A DNA stretch of 64,000 nt from Streptomyces mutabilis (GCF_014649815.1 NZ_BMTT01000018.1:1-64000), one strand, 5' to 3'; positions 8,673 through 17,604 are shown, counted from the first letter of the stretch. The notes: a model not told the origin generated them from the sequence alone. Made by a program: numbers and translations.

Positions 8673-9473
8673 CTACGCGGTGGCCGGCGCGGGCCACTCG
8701 ATCCAGGACTCGGGGATCTCCTCGTCCAGCCGGCGCACGTCCCGGTGCGCCAGCACCCGCGTGCGCAGCAGTTCCCGCGCGACGAGCCGGGCGACCGCGA
8801 TCGCGCCGGGCGGGTTGAAGTGGGTGTTGTCCTGCTCGGTGGCGGTCCAGTTGAAGTACGCCTTGGTGCCCTCGACGCCGAGCCGCTGCCACAGCGCGAG
8901 CGACAGCGTCTGCACGTCGAGCAGCGCCACGCCCTCCTGCCGCGCGAGCGCCCGCATCGCCGCCGGGTACTCCCCGTGGCTCGGCCGCGCGTCGCCCGCC
9001 GCGTCGAACCGCCGCCGCTCGACGGGCGTGGCCAGCACCGGCCGCGCCCCGCGGGCCCGGGCCCCGTCGACGTACAGCCGCAGATGGTCCTGGTACGTCG
9101 TCCAGGGCTCGGTGTAGCGGGTGGGGTCCTCCTCCTTCTCGTCGTTGTGCGCGAACTGGACGAGCAGGAAGTCGCCGGGCCGGATCGCGTCGAGGACGAC
9201 GTCCAGCCGTCCCTCGTCGACGAAGCTCTTGGAACTCCGCCCGTTCACGGCGTGGTTGGCGACCCGGAGGTCCTTGCGGAGGAAGAAGGGCAACGCCATG
9301 CCCCACCCGGTCTCGGGCGCGGCGTCGGCGTACTTCTGCGCGGCGGTGGAATCACCGGCGATGTAGAGGGTGCGAGGGCGGTGCCCTCCGGCACGGGCGG
9401 TACCGGCACCGGCGACCGCCAGAGGAACGGCCGAGACGGCGGCTGCGGTGACTTGTCTTCGACTGAGAACCAC
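8673..9473 (-). CDS. rhamnogalacturonan acetylesterase, CE12 / SGNH hydrolase
   Basis: This 266-residue enzyme would deacetylate the rhamnogalacturonan I backbone. After an arginine-pair signal peptide (SRRQVTAAAVSAVPLAVAGAGTARA region) it shows the SGNH blocks: LYIAGDSTAAQ (catalytic Ser), VNGRSSKSF, LLVQFAHNDE (Asn/Asp) and the late DNTHFNPPGA (His). These four blocks in this order are diagnostic of CE12. It stands directly upstream of a PL1 gene on the same strand. Confidence 0.88.
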   Translation of the reverse strand: MVLSRRQVTAAAVSAVPLAVAGAGTARAGGHRPRTLYIAGDSTAAQKYADAAPETGWGMALPFFLRKDLRVANHAVNGRSSKSFVDEGRLDVVLDAIRPGDFLLVQFAHNDEKEEDPTRYTEPWTTYQDHLRLYVDGARARGARPVLATPVERRRFDAAGDARPSHGEYPAAMRALARQEGVALLDVQTLSLALWQRLGVEGTKAYFNWTATEQDNTHFNPPGAIAVARLVARELLRTRVLAHRDVRRLDEEIPESWIEWPAPATA

Positions 9474-9508
9474 GCTGGGTACCTTTCACAAGGGGGAAGT
9501 GACTCACC

Positions 9509-9556
9509 TGAGGGGCGCGGGGAACTGCGCGCCCGGCCCGGGACGGCCCGCAGCCC
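9509..9556. repeat. dispersed intergenic element, copy 1 of 3
   Basis: The segment contains GGGGCGCGGGGAACTGCGCG followed by a C/G-rich half ending in GGCCCGCAGCCC. Two related copies occur at 23138-23189 and 23247-23294. From memory, this kind of element is common between Streptomyces genes. It fills most of the 122-base gap between the CE12 esterase and the binding-protein gene. Confidence 0.55.
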
Positions 9557-9595
9557 GAGAAGCACGGACCGCCCCACGGCGAAACCCGGTGGGAA

Positions 9596-10960
9596 CTAAC
9601 CCATCTGCTCGGTCCACTCGGCCTGCGCCTCGTTCAGCTTCTCGGCCAGCCCGTCCAGGAAGTCCTTCGCGCTCATCTCACCGAGCAGCACCTTCTGGAA
9701 CCCCGACTCGCTCTCCGACTTGGACAGCGTGTTCCAGTCCGGCAGGTAGTACGGCAGCTGGACGATGGTCGTGGACCCGTCGTTCAGCGCCTCCGCCGCC
9801 AGCTTCGTCGGCTCGGCCTTCTGGATCCACGCGTCCTCGGCGGCCTCCGTGTTCGACGGCACCTGCCCGGCCGACTCGTTGAACTTCGAGTTCTGCTCGT
9901 GCGACGTGGCGAACTCGATGAACTTCCAGGCGGCCTCCTTGTTCTTGGAGCTCTTGAAGATGCCGAGCCCGTCGACCGGGTTGGACACCTGGACCCGCTT
10001 GCCGGTGGCGCCGACCGGCTGCGGGATGCCGCGGAACTTGTCGACGCCGAGCGCCTTCACGTGGTCCTGGAAGGAGCCCAGGTTGTGGTTGAGCATGCCG
10101 ATGGTTCCCGAGTCGTACTGGGCGACCATCTTGGCGAAGTCGTTGTTGACGTCCGCGGCCGGCGTGACCTTCTTGTAGAGGGCCGCGTACTTCTCCAGCG
10201 CCTCGACGTTCTTCGGGTCGTTGACGGTCGTCGTCTTCTTGTCCTCGCTCCAGAACGAGGTGATGCCGGACTGCCCGTACATGGCGTCGAGCGCCTGCGC
10301 GATCGATCCCGACCCGCCGCGAATGGTGTAGCCGAACTCGTTCTTGTCCTCGTCGGTCAGCTTCTCGGCGGCTTCGTAGAACTTGTCCCACGTCGTCGGC
10401 GCGTCCAGCCCCGCCTTGTCGAACAGGTCGGTGCGGTAGTAGAGGACGCCGTTGTTGGCGGAGGTCGGCACCGAGTACAGCGTGCCGTCGCCACCGCCGG
10501 CCGCCTTCAGGGACTCGACCATGTCCTCGTTGAGCTTGCCGCTCAGGGAGGACTCGGTGAGCCGGTCGTCCAGCGGCTCCAGGGCGCCCTGGGCCGAGAA
10601 GCCGGCCAGCATCGCCGCGCCGACACCGCCGACGTCCGGCAGGCCGCCGCCCTGGATGGCGGTGTCGACCTTGGACTGGTACTCGGTGGCGGCGATCCCG
10701 ACGTACTCCACGTCGATTTCCGGGTTCGCCTTCTCGAAGTCGGTGATGATCTCCTTCCAGACAGCCGTACGGATACCGCCGTTGTTGTCCCAGAAGACGA
10801 TCTTGCCCTTGCCGCTGCCTTCGGCGCCCTTGTCGCCACCCGCTCCGCTGCCGTCGTCACCGCAGGCGGTGGCGGTCAGCGCGAGCACGGCCCCCAGAGC
10901 GACGGCGGCGGAGGTCCGGCGCCTGCCTGTGCTTCTGCTGCTGCGATTGCTGATCTTCAT
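9596..10960 (-). CDS. sugar ABC transporter substrate-binding lipoprotein
   Basis: The 454-residue protein is a family-1 extracellular solute-binding protein. Its lipoprotein signal is ALGAVLALTATACGDDGSG, with the lipobox Cys near residue 35. The body has VFWDNNGGIRTAVWKEII, GGLPDVGGVGAAMLAGF and PVDGLGIFKSSKNKEAAWKF, typical of carbohydrate-binding components. The ATG at 10960 was chosen because AGAAGAAGAGAG lies just upstream. Further upstream the frame lacks Streptomyces-like structure. It probably feeds the two permeases encoded at 15678-17509, since no other binding protein accompanies them. Likely ligands are pectin- or arabinan-derived oligosaccharides (inference). Confidence 0.88.
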   Translation of the reverse strand: MKISNRSSRSTGRRRTSAAVALGAVLALTATACGDDGSGAGGDKGAEGSGKGKIVFWDNNGGIRTAVWKEIITDFEKANPEIDVEYVGIAATEYQSKVDTAIQGGGLPDVGGVGAAMLAGFSAQGALEPLDDRLTESSLSGKLNEDMVESLKAAGGGDGTLYSVPTSANNGVLYYRTDLFDKAGLDAPTTWDKFYEAAEKLTDEDKNEFGYTIRGGSGSIAQALDAMYGQSGITSFWSEDKKTTTVNDPKNVEALEKYAALYKKVTPAADVNNDFAKMVAQYDSGTIGMLNHNLGSFQDHVKALGVDKFRGIPQPVGATGKRVQVSNPVDGLGIFKSSKNKEAAWKFIEFATSHEQNSKFNESAGQVPSNTEAAEDAWIQKAEPTKLAAEALNDGSTTIVQLPYYLPDWNTLSKSESESGFQKVLLGEMSAKDFLDGLAEKLNEAQAEWTEQMG

Positions 10961-11035
10961 TGGTCGGCTCTCTTCTTCTGGATCCAACAAGCGGTGGAAC
11001 GGAGCGGTGAACGGGCTGAACACGTGGGGGATCAA

Positions 11036-11067
11036 TGGGTGGTTCATCGGGTGCAGTGGGTGGTTCA
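11036..11067. promoter_or_regulatory. direct repeat upstream of the binding-protein gene
   Basis: TGGGTGGTTCA occurs at 11036-11046 and again at 11057-11067, exactly 21 bases (two helical turns) apart. The pair lies 76-107 bases upstream of the binding-protein start. It may be a regulator site. No factor can be assigned. Confidence 0.4.
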
Positions 11068-11076
11068 GTACCGGCT

Positions 11077-12129
11077 TCAGTGGGCGCCGAGTCGCTTCTG
11101 CGGCCCGGCGAATCGCTTGACCAGTGCCGGGACGGCGGCCGCCGGGTCGAGCCGGTAGTCGTAGAACTCGTCCGGCTCGAAGGCGTCGCCCCACGCGTCG
11201 TGCCGGCCGGTCGTGCCCTTCAGGATCGATCCGCGCTGCACCAGCTCCGCGGTGGCGTCCGCCTGGTAGGGGTGCTGGACGCCGTCGTAGTAGCTGTTCT
11301 CGATGACCATCCGCGTCGCGCCGCGCGCCCAGTTCCCGTACGTCCACCGCGGGTCGCCGGCGTCGACCTGGGCGGAGAGGTAGTTGTTGTACAGGTGGGC
11401 GTAGGCGCAGTTGTCGGCGGACGGGTTGCGCTGCTTGGTGCCGGTGAACCAGTTGTGGTCGATGGTGATCTGGGTGCGGACGTTGTCCGTCCAGCCGATG
11501 CCGAGGGCCTTGTTGTGGTTCTCGAACCGGTTGTAGGAGACGGTGATGTACTCGCTGTCCTTGCGGATGTCGAGCAGGCCGTCGCCCATGTGCGTGAGGC
11601 GGTTGTGGTCGATCCAGACGTGGTGGACGGAGTCCATCTGGATGGCGTCGAAGTCGCTGGTCTTGCCGTCCCAGTCACCCTCGACGTAGCTGTCGCGGAT
11701 GGTCAGGTTGCGGATGATCACGTTGTGCGTGCCGGGGTTCAGGTGCAGCTCGCCGTGGACGATCTCGCCGGTGTCGCCGACGCCGATGATCGTCTTGTCG
11801 GAGGCGACCACGATGTCCGAACCGAAGGGTGCCACGGCGATCGAGCCCGCCACCCGGATGACGTACGGCTCCTTCGCCGCCGCGTACTTCGCCAGCGCCG
11901 CCTGGTCGGTGACGGTGACGACCCGGCCGCCCGCGCCGCCGGTGGTTCCGCCGGCGAGGGAGGCGAAGCCGTGGGCCCGGTCGCTGTGTCGGGGCGGCGG
12001 TCCCGTCTCCTCGGCCGGGGCGGCCTGGGCCTCCCCGACCGTCCCGAGGGCCAGGGCGGCCACCAGGCCGAGTACGGCGGCCAACGCCCTGCCGGTCCTC
12101 GGCGAGCGCTTGCTACGGAGGTGCGTCAT
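11077..12129 (-). CDS. secreted pectate lyase, PL1 family (second)
   Basis: The 350-residue enzyme has a Sec signal (ALAAVLGLVAALALGTVGEAQA). PL1 motifs are clear: DKTIIGVGDTGEIVHGELHL, HNVIIRNLTIRDSYVEGDWD, HHVWIDHNRLTHMGDGLLDI, SEYITVSYNRFENHNKALGI and the late TKQRNPSADNCAYAHLYNNY. The ATG at 12129 begins the signal peptide. The frame stays open far upstream, but that part reads as an antisense shadow of the GH43 gene. It lies 38 bases downstream of that gene and may be the last cistron of the long operon. Confidence 0.9.
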   Translation of the reverse strand: MTHLRSKRSPRTGRALAAVLGLVAALALGTVGEAQAAPAEETGPPPRHSDRAHGFASLAGGTTGGAGGRVVTVTDQAALAKYAAAKEPYVIRVAGSIAVAPFGSDIVVASDKTIIGVGDTGEIVHGELHLNPGTHNVIIRNLTIRDSYVEGDWDGKTSDFDAIQMDSVHHVWIDHNRLTHMGDGLLDIRKDSEYITVSYNRFENHNKALGIGWTDNVRTQITIDHNWFTGTKQRNPSADNCAYAHLYNNYLSAQVDAGDPRWTYGNWARGATRMVIENSYYDGVQHPYQADATAELVQRGSILKGTTGRHDAWGDAFEPDEFYDYRLDPAAAVPALVKRFAGPQKRLGAH

Positions 12130-12167
12130 TGCGGCTCTCCCAACAGGCGTACGGATGAGGTCGGTGG

Positions 12168-13685
12168 TTACCGGGGTCCGTTCCGGAACCGGGTGAACGT
12201 GGCGGCGCCGGCGTGTCCCTCGCCGGCGGGCGCGAGCGCGAACAGGCCGAGCAGGGCGCCGACCCAGCGCCAGGGGGTGGCGGCGAAGACCTGGCCGGTG
12301 GGGCGGGGGCCGTCGCCGAGGTCGTAGGAGAACCGGCAGCGGGCGCCGGGCGCGGTCTCGATCCGCAGCCGTACCCGTCCCCCGGGTGCGACGCGCGGGT
12401 GGTCCGCGTCCCGCTCGGTCTCGGCCACCGTCTCGGCGAACCGGTGCACCAGGTGCACGGTCCCGTCCGCTCCCCGCTGGAGCCCGATCCAGCGGTAGGC
12501 GTCGCCGAGCACCGCCAGCCCGGCCCGCGCGCCCGGCTCCTCGCTGTCCAGGCGCAGGTCGACCTCGACGACGGAGGGGATGCCGGGCAGCCGCTGGGTG
12601 AGCACGTTCGGCAGCCTGCGCAGGTCGTGCGCGTCGGCCGAGCGGACGCATGCGAGGCGCAGTCCGTCCCCGGAGTGCTGGGTGGCCCAGCCGTCGCGGG
12701 GGTTGGCCGTCCAGGACCACTGGCGGCCGAACCGTCCGCCGGGGAAGTCGTCGTCGGTCGCGGGCGCGGCCGGCGGCTGCGGGGGCAGGGCGGGACGCGC
12801 GTGCTCGGTGACCGGGGCGCCGTCGTCGCCCAGGACCGGCCAGCCGTCCGTCCCCCACCTCATCGGCTGGAGGTGGACCACCCTGCCGTACGCGCCGCGC
12901 TGCTGGAAGTGCAGGAACCAGTCCTCGCCGGACGGCGTGCGCACCCAGCCGCCCTGGTGGGGGCCGTTGACGTCGGTGTCCTTCTGCTCCAGGACGACCC
13001 TCTCCTCGTACGGTCCGAAGAAGTCGCGGGAGCGGAAGGCACCCTGCCAGCCGGTCTCCACTCCCCCGGCGGGCGCCAGGATCCAGAACCAGCCGTCGTG
13101 CCGGTAGAGCTTGGGGCCCTCCAGGGTGAACCAGCCGGGGATGCGGTCGGCGTCGACGATCACCTTGCCCTCGTCGAGGAGGCCGGTGCCGTCGGGGTGC
13201 ATGCGGTGACCGGTGAGGCGGTTCTTGATGCCCGAACGGGAGCGTGCCCAGGCGTGCACCAGGTAGGCGTCCCCGGTCTCCTCGTCCCACAGGGGGCAGG
13301 CGTCGATCAGGCCCTTGCCCGCCTTCACCAAGTGCGGCGCGGTCCACGGGCCGCGGATCTCGGGGGCGTTGACCTGGAAGATCCCGTGGTCGGGGTCGCC
13401 CCAGAAGATCCAGAAGCGGCCCGCGTGGTGACGCAGGGACGGGGCCCAGACGCCGCAGTCGTGGCGGGGCGCGGCGAACCGGTCGGCGGGCTCCAGGCGG
13501 GGCAGGGCGTGCCCGACCAGCGACCAGTTGACCAGGTCGCGGGAGTGCAGGAGCGGCAGGCCGGGGACGCGGCCGAAGCTGGAGGCGGTCAGGTAGAAGT
13601 CGTCGCCGACGCGGACGACGTCCGGGTCGGACCAGTCGGCGTTCAGGACGGGGTTGGTGTACGTGTCCGCGGTTTCGGGGGTCAC
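12168..13685 (-). CDS. GH43 glycoside hydrolase, beta-xylosidase / arabinofuranosidase type
   Basis: The 505-residue protein lacks a signal peptide, so it should act inside the cell on imported oligosaccharides. The N-terminal five-bladed propeller starts with YTNPVLNADWSDPDVVRVGD (catalytic base Asp) and has GVWAPSLRHHAGRFWIFWGD, LIDACPLWDEETGDAYLVHA and FTLEGPKLYRHDGWFWILAP (catalytic Glu in EGPK). A C-terminal beta-sandwich of about 190 residues follows, as in XynB-like GH43 enzymes. It overlaps the preceding gene by ATGA. Confidence 0.88.
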   Translation of the reverse strand: MTPETADTYTNPVLNADWSDPDVVRVGDDFYLTASSFGRVPGLPLLHSRDLVNWSLVGHALPRLEPADRFAAPRHDCGVWAPSLRHHAGRFWIFWGDPDHGIFQVNAPEIRGPWTAPHLVKAGKGLIDACPLWDEETGDAYLVHAWARSRSGIKNRLTGHRMHPDGTGLLDEGKVIVDADRIPGWFTLEGPKLYRHDGWFWILAPAGGVETGWQGAFRSRDFFGPYEERVVLEQKDTDVNGPHQGGWVRTPSGEDWFLHFQQRGAYGRVVHLQPMRWGTDGWPVLGDDGAPVTEHARPALPPQPPAAPATDDDFPGGRFGRQWSWTANPRDGWATQHSGDGLRLACVRSADAHDLRRLPNVLTQRLPGIPSVVEVDLRLDSEEPGARAGLAVLGDAYRWIGLQRGADGTVHLVHRFAETVAETERDADHPRVAPGGRVRLRIETAPGARCRFSYDLGDGPRPTGQVFAATPWRWVGALLGLFALAPAGEGHAGAATFTRFRNGPR

Positions 13686-14527
13686 GGACTCACCGCCTTC
13701 CGTACGAGGGTCGCGGCGTCGTCGGGGCCGAGGCGGCCGTCGGCGACGACGGTGACGATCCGGCGGACGAGGGTGTCACCGGGGGCGATCGCCGGCCGTT
13801 CGTCGTACGCGAGGGACGAGCCGACGCCCGGGTACTCCTCGGTACGCACGAACCACGGGTCGCGCCGGGTCCGGTCCGTGGCCCCGGCGAAGACCAGCGA
13901 CCAGGTGTCGCCGGTCAGGGCGAGCCAGTCGGCGCGAGCGCCGTGCACCTCCCGCTCGCCCTCGCGGTCGGCGGTGAAGACCCTGGGTGCCGCGCTCTCC
14001 TTGCGGGCGCGCCAGAAGAAGCCGCCGTAGGCCGCGCCGGGGCGCCCGTTGGTGGCGGGGCTGCCGATGGTGAGGGGGTCCGGGGTGACGTTGGTGAGGG
14101 AGAAGGTGAAGTCCAGCGCCCAGGCGGCCTCGGTGAGTCCGGTGGCGGCGACGGTGCGGCGCTCGCGCAGCAGCTCGGTGCCGGCCGCGACCCAGCGCAG
14201 CTCCTCGACGAAGCCGTCCGGGTCACGGAGCTGAAAGGCGGTGTGCCGCTGGGCGCCGTGGTTGTCGAGCTCGGTCGGTCCCCGGTCGCGTACGTAGGTG
14301 CGCCCGCCCCAGAAGTTGTGCCCCTCGACGTCGGGAACGGCGACACCGACGCCGAGGTGATGGTGGTGGTCGGCGGGACTGAACTCGGTCACGGCCGTGC
14401 CGGCCAGGGTGGTGACGGGGTGCAGGCAGGGGCGCGGGGAGAGCCGGACGGGCAGCTCGGGCCGGATGACGTAGCGGCCGACGGGGCGGCCCGCCACGCG
14501 CAGCACCAGGGAGTCGTGGCCGGTCAT
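13682..14527 (-). CDS. DUF6807 (PmoA-like) family protein
   Basis: This 281-residue protein resembles the DUF6807 family (often labelled methane oxygenase PmoA, a misleading name) that accompanies Gfo/Idh/MocA oxidoreductases and glycosidases. Visible features are SPRPCLHPVTTLAGTAVTEF, the histidine cluster DHHHHLGVGVAVPDVEGHNFW and ATNGRPGAAYGGFFWRARKE. The family's chemistry is not established. The beta-sandwich resembles aldose-epimerase-like folds. The ATG at 14527 overlaps the upstream gene's stop as ATGA, which fixes the start. Confidence 0.7.
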   Translation of the reverse strand: MTGHDSLVLRVAGRPVGRYVIRPELPVRLSPRPCLHPVTTLAGTAVTEFSPADHHHHLGVGVAVPDVEGHNFWGGRTYVRDRGPTELDNHGAQRHTAFQLRDPDGFVEELRWVAAGTELLRERRTVAATGLTEAAWALDFTFSLTNVTPDPLTIGSPATNGRPGAAYGGFFWRARKESAAPRVFTADREGEREVHGARADWLALTGDTWSLVFAGATDRTRRDPWFVRTEEYPGVGSSLAYDERPAIAPGDTLVRRIVTVVADGRLGPDDAATLVRKAVSP

Positions 14528-15681
14528 CGGGTGCTCACCTCGCTCAGCGGGTGCTCCGTGCGCGGCGCCCAGGGGGCGCCCAGCTCGGAGTAGAGGGAGA
14601 GGGTGTCGGCGGCGGCGGCCACGAGTCCGTCGATGCCCGGGACCACCCGGCGGTTCTCGCCGTGGACGCGGCGCCAGGCGGCGTCGGGCAGCGGCTCCGG
14701 GTCGGGGGCCCGGCGGATCGCCTCCACGACCCGCATGAAGGCGCCCGTCTCGTCCGGCGGCACCAGGAGGGCGGCGCCGGTGGTCAGGTGGTCGACCAGG
14801 TTCTCCAGCAGGTCGGTGCGGCCGTACTCGAACTCCTCGGGGCCGTGGCCGCCGCGCTGGAGCAGGACGCGGTCCTGCTTGTACCAGAAGGTGACGCGGC
14901 CGCCGCTGCCGTGCACCAGCACGTACGGCTCGTGCGCCCGCTCCGCGCACAGGGTCGCGGCTACGGTGACGCGGTGGCCGCGCGCGGTGCCGACCCGTAC
15001 GCAGGAGGTGTCGTCGGCCTCGATGTCGTTGGCGTGGCACAGCTCGGTCTCGATGCCGGTGACGTCCTCGGCGCGGGAACTGTCGCCCAGGGCGAGCGCG
15101 GTGGCGACGGCGTGCGCGAGCGGGTTGGTCAGCGCCCCGTCGATCACGTCGGCGCCGTCCATCCGCCGCCGGCCCGCCCAGGGCGACCGGCGGAAGTAGG
15201 ATTCGTCGCGCACCCACGCCCCGCCCCCGCCGATGCCGACCACCTCGCCGATCGCGCCCTCGGCGAGGAGCGCGCGGATCGCCGGCACGGCGTGCGAGCC
15301 CAGCGACTGGAACCCGACCTGGCAGGCGACGCCGGCCTCGGCGACCCCGTCCGCCATGCGCCGGAATTCCGCGTACGACGGTGCCGGGGGCTTCTCCAGC
15401 AGGAGGTGCACGCCCTTGCGGGCGGCGGTCAGCGCGAGGTCGGTGTGGGTGGGGATCGGCGTGCAGATCACGGCGATCCGGGCGCCGGTGGAGTCGAGCA
15501 GGGCGCCGAAGTCGGCGGACTGCTCGGGGACCTCCCCACCGGCCTCTTCCTCGGTCAGCGGGGTCAGCTCGCAGACGCCGGCCAGCCTGACCAGCCCTGC
15601 CCGTTCCAGGCGGCGGATGTTGGCGACGTGCCAGCGGCCGTGACCGCGGGCGCCGGCGAGGACGACGGGAACCGGGCTCAT
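14524..15681 (-). CDS. Gfo/Idh/MocA family NAD(P)-dependent sugar oxidoreductase
   Basis: The 385-residue protein starts with a Rossmann nucleotide-binding segment (PVVLAGARGHGRWHVANIRR). It continues with RIAVICTPIPTHTDLALTA and the EKPPAPSYAEF block (Gfo/Idh EKP motif), then a beta-sheet substrate domain. Family members oxidise or reduce carbon positions of sugars and inositols. It is coupled by ATGA overlaps to the permease gene before it and the DUF6807 gene after it, so its substrate is presumably delivered by that transporter. The ATG at 15681 overlaps the upstream stop. Confidence 0.85.
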   Translation of the reverse strand: MSPVPVVLAGARGHGRWHVANIRRLERAGLVRLAGVCELTPLTEEEAGGEVPEQSADFGALLDSTGARIAVICTPIPTHTDLALTAARKGVHLLLEKPPAPSYAEFRRMADGVAEAGVACQVGFQSLGSHAVPAIRALLAEGAIGEVVGIGGGGAWVRDESYFRRSPWAGRRRMDGADVIDGALTNPLAHAVATALALGDSSRAEDVTGIETELCHANDIEADDTSCVRVGTARGHRVTVAATLCAERAHEPYVLVHGSGGRVTFWYKQDRVLLQRGGHGPEEFEYGRTDLLENLVDHLTTGAALLVPPDETGAFMRVVEAIRRAPDPEPLPDAAWRRVHGENRRVVPGIDGLVAAAADTLSLYSELGAPWAPRTEHPLSEVSTR

Positions 15682-16577
15682 CCCTTCACCGCCCCCGCGC
15701 TGAAGCCGGTGATCAGCCACTTCTGGATGAAGGCGAAGACGAGGACGACGGGCACGGCGGCGATGATGCCGCCGGCGGCGAGTGCGCCGAGGTCGACGCT
15801 GTCCGCGCTCATCAGGGTGTTGAGGCCGACCGGGATGGTCTGCTTGTCCTGGTTGTTGAGGAACATCAGGGCGAACAGGAAGTGGTTCCAGGAGTGCACG
15901 AAGGCGAAGGAGCCGACGGCGATCAGGCCGGGCCGCAGCAGCGGCAGGACGACGACCAGGAAGGCCCGCATCCGTCCGCAGCCGTCGACCCAGGCGGCTT
16001 CCTCCAGGGAGTACGGCACGTTCTTGATGAAGTTGCTGATCAGGATCATCGACAGCGGCAGCTGGAAGACCGTCTCGGCGATGATGACGCTGCCCAGCGA
16101 GTTGATCATCTGGAGTTCGGCGAAGATCTCGAAGAGCGGGACCAGCAGCAGGGCGCCGGGCACGAACTGGGAGCAGAGCAGGGCCAGCATGAAGGCCCGC
16201 TTGATCTTGAAGTCGAACCGGGCGAGGGCATACCCGCCGGCCAGGGCGACGAGGGTGGTCATCACCAGTGTCGCGAGGCCGACGTACACGCTGTTCTCGA
16301 AGAAGGTGCCGAAGCTACGGTCCGTCCAGACCTTCTCGAAGTGGTCGAAGGTCATCGGCCAGGGCACGAGCGAGGTCGAGCCGGACGGGCGGAGCGCGAA
16401 GAGCAGGATCCAGTAGAACGGGACCAGGGTGAAGACGAGGTAGACGCCGAGCGGCAGGTAGATCTGCCAGCGCGGGACCTCGTCCCAGGCCGGGTGGCGC
16501 TTCTTCGCCGGCCGCGGCGGTTCGTGGTCGGCCCGCGCGGGCGCGGGGGCGGGCGCGGCGGCCTCCTTGGTGATCAC
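15678..16577 (-). CDS. carbohydrate ABC transporter permease, MalG type
   Basis: The 299-residue inner-membrane protein has six predicted helices. It carries the EAA loop signature EEAAWVDGCGRMRAFLVVVL that contacts the ATPase, and a C-terminal end (GFSAGAVKG) typical of MalG/LacG permeases. The GTG start at 16577 overlaps the stop of the partner permease (GTGA). No ATP-binding subunit is encoded nearby. In Streptomyces such systems commonly share the MsiK ATPase encoded elsewhere. Confidence 0.9.
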   Translation of the reverse strand: MITKEAAAPAPAPARADHEPPRPAKKRHPAWDEVPRWQIYLPLGVYLVFTLVPFYWILLFALRPSGSTSLVPWPMTFDHFEKVWTDRSFGTFFENSVYVGLATLVMTTLVALAGGYALARFDFKIKRAFMLALLCSQFVPGALLLVPLFEIFAELQMINSLGSVIIAETVFQLPLSMILISNFIKNVPYSLEEAAWVDGCGRMRAFLVVVLPLLRPGLIAVGSFAFVHSWNHFLFALMFLNNQDKQTIPVGLNTLMSADSVDLGALAAGGIIAAVPVVLVFAFIQKWLITGFSAGAVKG

Positions 16578-17509
16578 TTGTTCTCGCCTCCGAACTTGCT
16601 CAGCCGCAGGTAGACGATCGAGCAGAAGAGCAGGATCACGAACGCGACCGTGGTGAGGGCCGACGCGTAGCCGAAGTCGTGGGCGTCGACGCTGGTGTTG
16701 GCGATGTAGAGGGGCAGGGTCGTGGTGACCCCCGCGGGTCCGCCGCCGGTCAGGGTGTAGAGCAGGTCCACGTTGTTGAACTCCCACACGGCGCGCAGCA
16801 GCGTGGACAGGATGATGGCGTCCTTCAGGTGCGGCAGCGTGATGTGCCAGAACTGCTTGAAGCGGCTCGCTCCGTCGACCTCGGCCGCCTCGTACAGGTC
16901 CTTCGAGACGGATTGGAGGTCGGCGAGGATGAGGATCGCGAAGAAGGGCACGCCGCGCCACAGGTCCGCGACGACGGCCGCGGAGAACACGGTCGAGGTG
17001 TCCGACAGCCAACTGGTGCCGTAGTCGCCGATGCCCAGGTCGGCGAGGTAACGGGTGATGCCGGTCTGGGAGTTGTAGAGCAGCACCCAGATCGCGGAGG
17101 TCAGTACGCCGGAGACGGCCCAGGGGGAGAAGACCAGGGCGCGCCCGATGCCCCGGCCGACGAAGGTCTGGTTGACGATGAGTGCCAGTGCCAGGCCGAA
17201 GAGCAACTGCAGGCCGACCTCGACGAAGACCCACTTGGCGCTGAAGACGAGGGTGTCCCAGAAGATGGGGTCGTCGGTGAAGATCCTGACGAAGTTGTCG
17301 AAGCCCGCGAAGCCGTTCCGCCACGGCTTGGTGGGGTTGTAGTCCTGCAGGCTGTAGTAGAAGACACTGATCACCGGGTAGGCGATGAAGCCCAGCATCA
17401 GCAGGGCGGCCGGTGCGATCAGCAGGTAGGGGAGCCTGCGCGGTGTGGCGGAGGCACGGCGCCGCCGGGGTGGCGCGGGCGGTTTCGCCACGGCTGCGGC
17501 TTGGGCCAT
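16574..17509 (-). CDS. carbohydrate ABC transporter permease, MalF type
   Basis: The 311-residue protein has an Arg/Pro-rich N-terminus, a first helix at about residues 28-50 (LLIAPAALLMLGFIAYPVIS) and five more helices. The EAA loop is EAAEVDGASRFKQFWHITLP. It forms the heteromeric channel with the next gene's product. The start at 17509 lies about 95 bases after the dehydratase gene, in a gap that contains a GAAGCGCTTTC palindrome. This gene may therefore have its own regulated promoter as well as read-through. Confidence 0.9.
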   Translation of the reverse strand: MAQAAAVAKPPAPPRRRRASATPRRLPYLLIAPAALLMLGFIAYPVISVFYYSLQDYNPTKPWRNGFAGFDNFVRIFTDDPIFWDTLVFSAKWVFVEVGLQLLFGLALALIVNQTFVGRGIGRALVFSPWAVSGVLTSAIWVLLYNSQTGITRYLADLGIGDYGTSWLSDTSTVFSAAVVADLWRGVPFFAILILADLQSVSKDLYEAAEVDGASRFKQFWHITLPHLKDAIILSTLLRAVWEFNNVDLLYTLTGGGPAGVTTTLPLYIANTSVDAHDFGYASALTTVAFVILLFCSIVYLRLSKFGGENK

Positions 17510-17550
17510 GACAGTTCTCCGTTCTGGTACGTCGTGCGTGGGTCGTGCAG

Positions 17551-17561
17551 GAAGCGCTTTC
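17551..17561. promoter_or_regulatory. LacI-family-like operator half-palindrome
   Basis: GAAGCGCTTTC (inner palindrome AAGCGCTT, 17552-17559) resembles LacI/GalR operators with a central GCGC. It sits 42 bases upstream of the MalF-type permease start. No LacI-type regulator gene is present in the window, so any regulator would act in trans. Confidence 0.45.
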
Positions 17562-17604
17562 TCGGCGTGCAGGGGTGTGCGGGGGTGTTCGTGTCGTACG
17601 GGGT

